This document shows, in pieces, positions 21,853-25,061 of a DNA stretch of 25,061 bases. The DNA comes from Gemmatimonadales bacterium (GTDB lineage: Bacteria > Gemmatimonadota > Gemmatimonadetes > Gemmatimonadales > GWC2-71-9). A program made the translations under genes and the position numbers. The stretch spans positions 1 through 25,061 of the forward strand of contig JAICEH010000005.1 in NCBI GenBank assembly GCA_025924275.1. The letters run 5' to 3'. The notes beneath the pieces were generated by a model. It was not told the DNA's origin, searched no databases, and saw nothing but the letters and a program-made list of their open reading frames with translations. How positions within the stretch are numbered: the first letter of the stretch is position 1; each line of letters opens with the position of its first letter.

Positions 21853-22251
21853 ATGCCACGATTCCGCAGCCTCACCACGTCACTCCTCGCGACCCTCACC
21901 CTCGCCCTGCCGGCCTGCGAGGGCGACGTATTCCTGCTGGCCGCCAACGGGACGCTGCTCGTCGGCGTGGTGAGCCGGGGGCCGGTCGAGCCGGTGTGCC
22001 GGGTCGGCGTCCCCTGCGATGCGCCCTTCGCGGCGGGCTTCACCGTCACCCGGGACGGGCGCATCGTGGCCGCCTTCCGCTCGGGCAGCGATGGCCGCTT
22101 CCGCGTGGAGCTGCCGACGGGCGGCTCGTACCGGGTGGTTCCCGACGCCGACGCGCCCCTCCTCGCGCCGGAGGCACAGGCCCGGGAGGTGACCGTCCAG
22201 GCCGGCGTCGTGAACCAGGTGGAGCTCGCGTTCGACACCGGGATTCGCTGA
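21853..22251 (+). CDS. Small lipoprotein with a carboxypeptidase-regulatory-like beta domain
   Basis: A 132-residue lipoprotein. The signal peptide is RFRSLTTSLLATLTLAL, with lipobox LPAC and lipidated Cys22. The mature part reads as a beta-sandwich of the carboxypeptidase-regulatory/transthyretin-like kind: GTLLVGVVSRGPVEPVC, AGFTVTRDGRIVAAFRSGSDGRFRVELPTGGSYRVVPDAD, and EVTVQAGVVNQVELAFD. A cysteine pair (VCRVGVPC) may form a disulfide outside the cytoplasm. Related proteins are secreted with unknown roles. GGAGGG 5 nt before the ATG fixes the start. It is probably the first gene after a promoter at 21797-21827. Confidence 0.8.
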   Translation: MPRFRSLTTSLLATLTLALPACEGDVFLLAANGTLLVGVVSRGPVEPVCRVGVPCDAPFAAGFTVTRDGRIVAAFRSGSDGRFRVELPTGGSYRVVPDADAPLLAPEAQAREVTVQAGVVNQVELAFDTGIR

Positions 22252-22266
22252 GCGCCGGAGCGCGCC

Positions 22267-22923
22267 CTGCCGACGCTTCATCCCGTCCTCACCGAGCGGA
22301 CCACAGCGGCCACCAACCTGCTTCTCGCCGTGGCGGCGCTGTGGCTCATCGTGCACCTCCGGCGCACCGTGCCCGCCGGGCCGCGCCGCGCGGTGTGGCT
22401 TGCGGCCCTGGGCCTCCTCGCCTCCGGCGCCGCGCTCGGCGTGGTCGCCCACGGGCTGGCGCTGCCGGCCGAAACCCTGGACGCCGTCTGGCAACCGCTC
22501 TACCTCGCGCTCGGGGGCAGCGTGGCGCTCTTCGTGGTGGGCGCGGTGGCCGACTGGCGGGGCCCGGCAGCCGCCCGCGTGGCCCTGCCGGTGATGCTCG
22601 CCGTGGCGGCCGGCTTCTACCTCGCGACCCGCTGGCGGGGCGGCGACTTCGTGGTCTTCGTGATCTACGAGGCCGCGGCCCTGCTCTTCGCGCTCGCGGT
22701 GTACGGCTCGCTGCATCGCCGCGGCGCGCTCCCCGGCGCGGGCTCCCTGGCCCTCGCCTTCGGGGTGAGCCTTGCGGCGGGCGCGGTCCAGGCCGGCGGG
22801 CGGGCCCGGCTCGGACTCGGCTGGCCGCTCGACCACAACGGCGTCTTTCACCTGATCCAGCTCGCGGGCCTCGCCCTGCTCGGCCACGGCCTGCGGCGGT
22901 CCCTCCGGGCGCCGGCGCCGTGA
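22267..22923 (+). CDS. Seven-TM integral membrane protein, probable CTG start
   Basis: A 218-residue membrane protein if started at CTG 22267. Seven hydrophobic segments are visible: TNLLLAVAALWLIVHL, AVWLAALGLLASGAALGVVAHGL, LYLALGGSVALFVVGAVA, VALPVMLAVAAGFYLA, FVVFVIYEAAALLFALAVY, SLALAFGVSLAAGAVQAG and FHLIQLAGLALLGHGL. His residues in VVAHGL and DHNGVFHLIQ recur in bacterial DUF6962-like membrane proteins, but the family call is tentative and the function unknown. The usual ATG/GTG/TTG rule would start at GTG 22330, which cuts off half of the first TM segment. CTG 22267 has GGAG 6 nt upstream and restores a soluble head, LPTLHPVLTERTTAATN. The small downstream gene overlaps the stop (GTGA). 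Confidence 0.75.
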   Translation: MPTLHPVLTERTTAATNLLLAVAALWLIVHLRRTVPAGPRRAVWLAALGLLASGAALGVVAHGLALPAETLDAVWQPLYLALGGSVALFVVGAVADWRGPAAARVALPVMLAVAAGFYLATRWRGGDFVVFVIYEAAALLFALAVYGSLHRRGALPGAGSLALAFGVSLAAGAVQAGGRARLGLGWPLDHNGVFHLIQLAGLALLGHGLRRSLRAPAP

Positions 22924-23297
22924 CCGGCCCCTCCCTCACGGACGACGCGTTCGACCGGGCGCTCGAGCGCCTCCGGCCGGTGGTGGCGGCGCACGGGCTC
23001 CGGGTCACCCTGCTCGAGCGCCCCGCCCGCCCGGGCGAGCACGGCTTCGCCGAGTACGCCGGCCCCGATCTCCGATTGCGCCTGGTCTGGGAGGCGAGTG
23101 CACGTTCCCTCTGGGTGGAGTCGGCGCGATCCCAGGGGGCGGAAGTGGTCAGCCGGTGGACGGACGTGGAATGGGCCCTCGCCGGGGAGCGCCTCCCGCT
23201 CGACCTCGACCTGGGGCCCGAGCGCATCGAGCGGCTGGCCCGTTCGGTCGCCGCCTTCCTGGCCGAGGCCGCCCGTCCCGCCCGCCCGCGGGCTTGA
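22920..23297 (+). CDS. Hypothetical small cytoplasmic protein
   Basis: A 125-residue protein with no signal peptide or TM segment and no family I recognise. It begins with helices (TDDAFDRALERLRPVVAAHG), followed by strands RVTLLERP, FAEYAGPDLRLRLVWEASARSLWVESARS and a Trp-containing segment RWTDVEWALAG. It closes with a helix ERIERLARSVAAFLAEAARP. The arrangement suggests a small alpha/beta protein. GTG 22920 overlaps the stop of the 7-TM gene as GTGA, and codon use is like the neighbours, which supports it being real. A 60-bp gap to the DUF4260 gene follows and contains TTGACC but no convincing -10. Confidence 0.7.
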   Translation: MTGPSLTDDAFDRALERLRPVVAAHGLRVTLLERPARPGEHGFAEYAGPDLRLRLVWEASARSLWVESARSQGAEVVSRWTDVEWALAGERLPLDLDLGPERIERLARSVAAFLAEAARPARPRA

Positions 23298-23357
23298 CCG
23301 GTCCCCGAAGTTTCCGCTGCTTGAGGCACGCACGCGATCCCCGGAGTCACCGTCCCG

Positions 23358-23759
23358 ATGCCTGAACCCGTCACCGGAAACGTCCGACGCTGGCTGCGCC
23401 TCGAAGGCGGCGCCATCCTCGTCCTGGCCTGCCTGCTGTACGCCCGCGCCGGCGGGAACTGGGCGACCTTCGCCATGCTGTTCCTCGTTCCCGACCTCTC
23501 GATCCTCGCCTACCTGGTCGGGCCCCGTCTGGGCGCCGCGCTCTACAACGCGGCGCACTCGTATGTCGGTCCCCTCCTCCTCTATGCCGCCGCGATGGAC
23601 TTCGGCCTCGCCGGCGAGGGAGCGGCGAGCCTGATCTGGCTGGCCCACATCGGTTTCGACCGCGCGGTCGGCTTCGGACTCAAGTACCCGACCGCCTTTC
23701 GCGACACCCATCTGGGCCGGATCGGCAGGCGCCGGGACGAGGTGGAACTCTTCACGTGA
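23358..23759 (+). CDS. DUF4260 family membrane protein
   Basis: A 133-residue integral membrane protein matching the DUF4260 pattern: RRWLRLEGGAILVLACLLYA (TM1), WATFAMLFLVPDLSILAYLVGP (TM2, with the Pro-Asp pair), ALYNAAHSYVGPLLLYAAAMDFG (TM3, with His), and SLIWLAHIGFDRAVGFGLKYPTAFRDTHLG (TM4 and the FDR..GYGLKY-type family signature). The function of the family is unknown. Conserved polar residues Asp, His and Arg within membrane segments hint at a ligand or proton role, but that is conjecture. ATG 23358 is the first good start. The stop overlaps the GTG of the zinc-ribbon gene (GTGA). Confidence 0.87.
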   Translation: MPEPVTGNVRRWLRLEGGAILVLACLLYARAGGNWATFAMLFLVPDLSILAYLVGPRLGAALYNAAHSYVGPLLLYAAAMDFGLAGEGAASLIWLAHIGFDRAVGFGLKYPTAFRDTHLGRIGRRRDEVELFT

Positions 23760-24112
23760 CCGACCCGCTCCGCTGCCCCACGTGCGGGAGCGGGATGGCG
23801 CCCGAGGCCCGGGCGGGGATCGTGCTCGACCGATGTCCCGTGTGCGGGACCGTCTGGTGCGACCGCACCGAGCTCGCCGCCGTGGTGGCCGCGGAGCGAC
23901 CGGGGGCCTTGCTGGGCTGGGGCCGCCGCCGCCCGGTGGATGCCGCCCGGGCGACGCCACGCTGCCCGCGCGACCCGGGCGCCGGCCTCGAACCCTGGGA
24001 CCTCGACGGCGTCCCGTTCCGCCGCTGCCCCACGTGCCGGGGCATCGCGATCGCCGGCGAGGACCTGCAGCGCCTGCTCCTCCAAGCCGGCAAGCCCGCC
24101 GACCATCGATGA
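23756..24112 (+). CDS. Zinc-ribbon (zf-TFIIB-like) small protein
   Basis: A 118-residue cytoplasmic protein with two zf-TFIIB-like zinc-binding repeats. The first is complete: CPTC (Cys7, Cys10) and CPVCGTVWCDRTEL (Cys27, Cys30), matching the usual CPxC..LDrCPxCGxxWxDxxEL pattern. The second has only three cysteines: Cys70 in CPRD, where Asp73 stands in place of the expected Cys, then CPTCRG (Cys91, Cys94) and GEDLQRLL. It may bind zinc weakly or use Asp as a ligand. Such proteins are of unknown function. GTG 23756 overlaps the DUF4260 stop, and ATGA links it to the oxidoreductase gene, so it is co-translated with both. Confidence 0.88.
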   Translation: MTDPLRCPTCGSGMAPEARAGIVLDRCPVCGTVWCDRTELAAVVAAERPGALLGWGRRRPVDAARATPRCPRDPGAGLEPWDLDGVPFRRCPTCRGIAIAGEDLQRLLLQAGKPADHR

Positions 24113-24774
24113 CCTCCCTCCTCGTGGCCGGCGCCACCGGGCTGGTCGGCCGCGCGGCGCTGCAACTGGCCGCGGCGGATGCCCGCTTCGCGCACGTGGC
24201 TGCCCTGGTACGGCGGCCGGTGACCTTTCCCGAGGCCACCGCGCGCGTCGAGATCCGGCGCGTCGACTGGGACCGCCTCGCCGACACCCCGGGGGCGTGC
24301 CGTGCCGACGCCGTCTTCTGCGCCCTCGGCACGACGATGCGCACGGCCGGTAGCCGGGCTGCCTTCCGCCTGGTGGACCGCGACTACGTGCTGTCGCTCG
24401 CCCGGCTCGCGCTGGCCGGTGGGGCGAGCCACTTCCTGCTGGTGAGCGCGGCCGGAGCGAGTCCCTCCTCGCGCCTGTTCTATTCGCGCGTGAAGGGCGA
24501 GGTCGAGGCCGCGGTCGGCTCCCTCGGCTTCCCGGCGCTCACCATCGCGCGGCCCTCGTTCCTCGACGGCGAGCGGGCCGAGTCGCGCCCCGGGGAGCGG
24601 ATCGGGGTGGCGATGGCGCGGTTCCTCCCCGCGCGGTGGGCCGCGGTGCCGGCGGGAAGTGTTGCCAGCGCCCTCCTTGCCGCGGCGCTGGATCCCACGC
24701 GCGGCACGCGGGTGCTCGAGAACCGGGAGTTGCGCCGTCATCCGCGGGACCGGATCGGGCCGGGCTCCTCGTGA
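24109..24774 (+). CDS. NAD(P)-binding oxidoreductase (HTATIP2/atypical SDR-like)
   Basis: A 221-residue Rossmann-fold protein of the atypical short-chain dehydrogenase group related to HTATIP2. The N-terminus starts directly with the dinucleotide motif LLVAGATGLVGRAALQ (GxxGxxG at 8-14). VFCALGTTMRTAG is the post-strand-4 block. SHFLLVSAAGAS and Tyr125/Lys129 in FYSRVKGEVE supply the expected active-site YxxxK, and ALTIARPSFLDGERAE follows. No TM segment is present. The substrate is unknown, and the family includes proteins that only bind NADP. ATG 24109 overlaps the zinc-ribbon stop (ATGA), and the next lipoprotein gene overlaps the 3' end (GTGA). Confidence 0.88.
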   Translation: MTSLLVAGATGLVGRAALQLAAADARFAHVAALVRRPVTFPEATARVEIRRVDWDRLADTPGACRADAVFCALGTTMRTAGSRAAFRLVDRDYVLSLARLALAGGASHFLLVSAAGASPSSRLFYSRVKGEVEAAVGSLGFPALTIARPSFLDGERAESRPGERIGVAMARFLPARWAAVPAGSVASALLAAALDPTRGTRVLENRELRRHPRDRIGPGSS

Positions 24775-25061
24775 CCGCGATGCGCCGACTCCGCGTGCCC
24801 GCCCTCGTGCTGCTCGTGGGAGCCTCGCTCGCTGCATGCGCCGGACGGGGGAGCCGAGTCGACCCCGCGCCGGCCGGAGGGGCCACCGAGGGGGAGCCGT
24901 ACTCGACCTGCCTGGTCGCCGAGCCGGGGCCAGCCGGCGACGTCGACCGCTGCCTGCGCACGGTCGAGGCGGAGCTCCTGGCGGAATCGGGCGGACGCGC
25001 GCGGCGCGCCGGGAGCCGGCTCGAGATCCGGGGCGGGGATTCCCTCCTGGCCGACTTCGAG
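24771..25061 (+). CDS. N-terminal part of a lipoprotein, cut by the window end
   Basis: The frame runs from GTG 24771, which overlaps the oxidoreductase stop as GTGA, to the last base without a stop, giving 97 residues. An ATG three codons in (24780) is an alternative start. The signal peptide is RRLRVPALVLLVGAS, with lipobox LAAC and lipidated Cys23. The mature part starts with a flexible GRGSRVDPAPAGGATEGEP linker, then has the Cys pair STCLVAE and VDRCLRTVEAELLAES, and an alpha/beta segment SRLEIRGGDSLLADFE. The cysteines could form a disulfide. The family cannot be told from this part. Confidence 0.7.
   Translation, partial: MTAMRRLRVPALVLLVGASLAACAGRGSRVDPAPAGGATEGEPYSTCLVAEPGPAGDVDRCLRTVEAELLAESGGRARRAGSRLEIRGGDSLLADFE

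Noticed and set aside
1..25061. Search for a defence island, phage, transposon, CRISPR array, tRNA or rRNA
   Set aside because: No transposase, integrase, nuclease-effector, spaced repeat or cloverleaf was seen; gene content is ordinary chromosomal metabolism and stress functions.

Overview
This is 25 kb of very GC-rich (about 70% or more) bacterial chromosome. It is densely packed with genes, uses GTG starts often, and joins many genes by 4-bp GTGA or ATGA overlaps. A DUF5916 outer-membrane-type protein, several small secreted or lipo-proteins, many GNAT enzymes and TAnnnT-type -10 elements close to start codons fit a Gemmatimonadota-like organism. That assignment is inference from gene content. 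I see no tRNA, rRNA, CRISPR array, insertion sequence, phage gene or attachment site.

Layout. (a) 1-2305: the end of an unrecognised gene, a HAD phosphatase, and a convergent GT4 glycosyltransferase with its own minus-strand promoter. (b) 2429-8314: a four-gene plus-strand unit of an SRPBCC/alpha-beta hydrolase fusion, a class I HMG-CoA reductase with an extra N-terminal domain, a UbiB/ABC1 kinase-like protein and a PlsC-type acyltransferase. The last three are joined by GTGA overlaps, and a G-quadruplex-type tract lies before the reductase. (c) 8286-11036 minus: a large DUF5916 protein. (d) 11037-11351: a gene-free stretch with strong hairpins. (e) 11352-12750: a DinB-like DUF1569 protein with a leaderless-type promoter, a small roadblock-like protein, and a convergent lipoprotein. 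(f) 12959-16019: an O-methyltransferase, an HD phosphohydrolase fused to a GNAT domain, a macro-domain protein and another GNAT. (g) 16016-16972 minus: a secreted HExxH protein whose stop shares CTAG with one neighbour and whose start shares CATATG with the other. (h) 16973-25061 plus: PEBP, VIT-type metal transporter, low-affinity iron permease family protein, SnoaL-like secreted protein, GNAT, GNAT/glycolipid-binding fusion, glutathione peroxidase, peroxiredoxin, lipoprotein, 7-TM protein (probable CTG start), small hypothetical, DUF4260 protein, zinc-ribbon protein, NAD(P)-binding oxidoreductase and a lipoprotein cut by the window end.

Working together. Block (b) looks like an isoprenoid/quinone/membrane-lipid unit, although no other mevalonate gene is present. 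Block (h) begins with iron handling and continues to two thiol peroxidases, a sensible pairing of iron and peroxide control. Block (f) combines nucleotide and ADP-ribose chemistry with acetylation. I found no clear defence or mobile system. The most unusual items are the domain fusions, the zero-gap gene packing around 16016-16973, the leaderless promoters, the G-rich tract at 3731-3781 and the hairpin cluster at 11207-11325.
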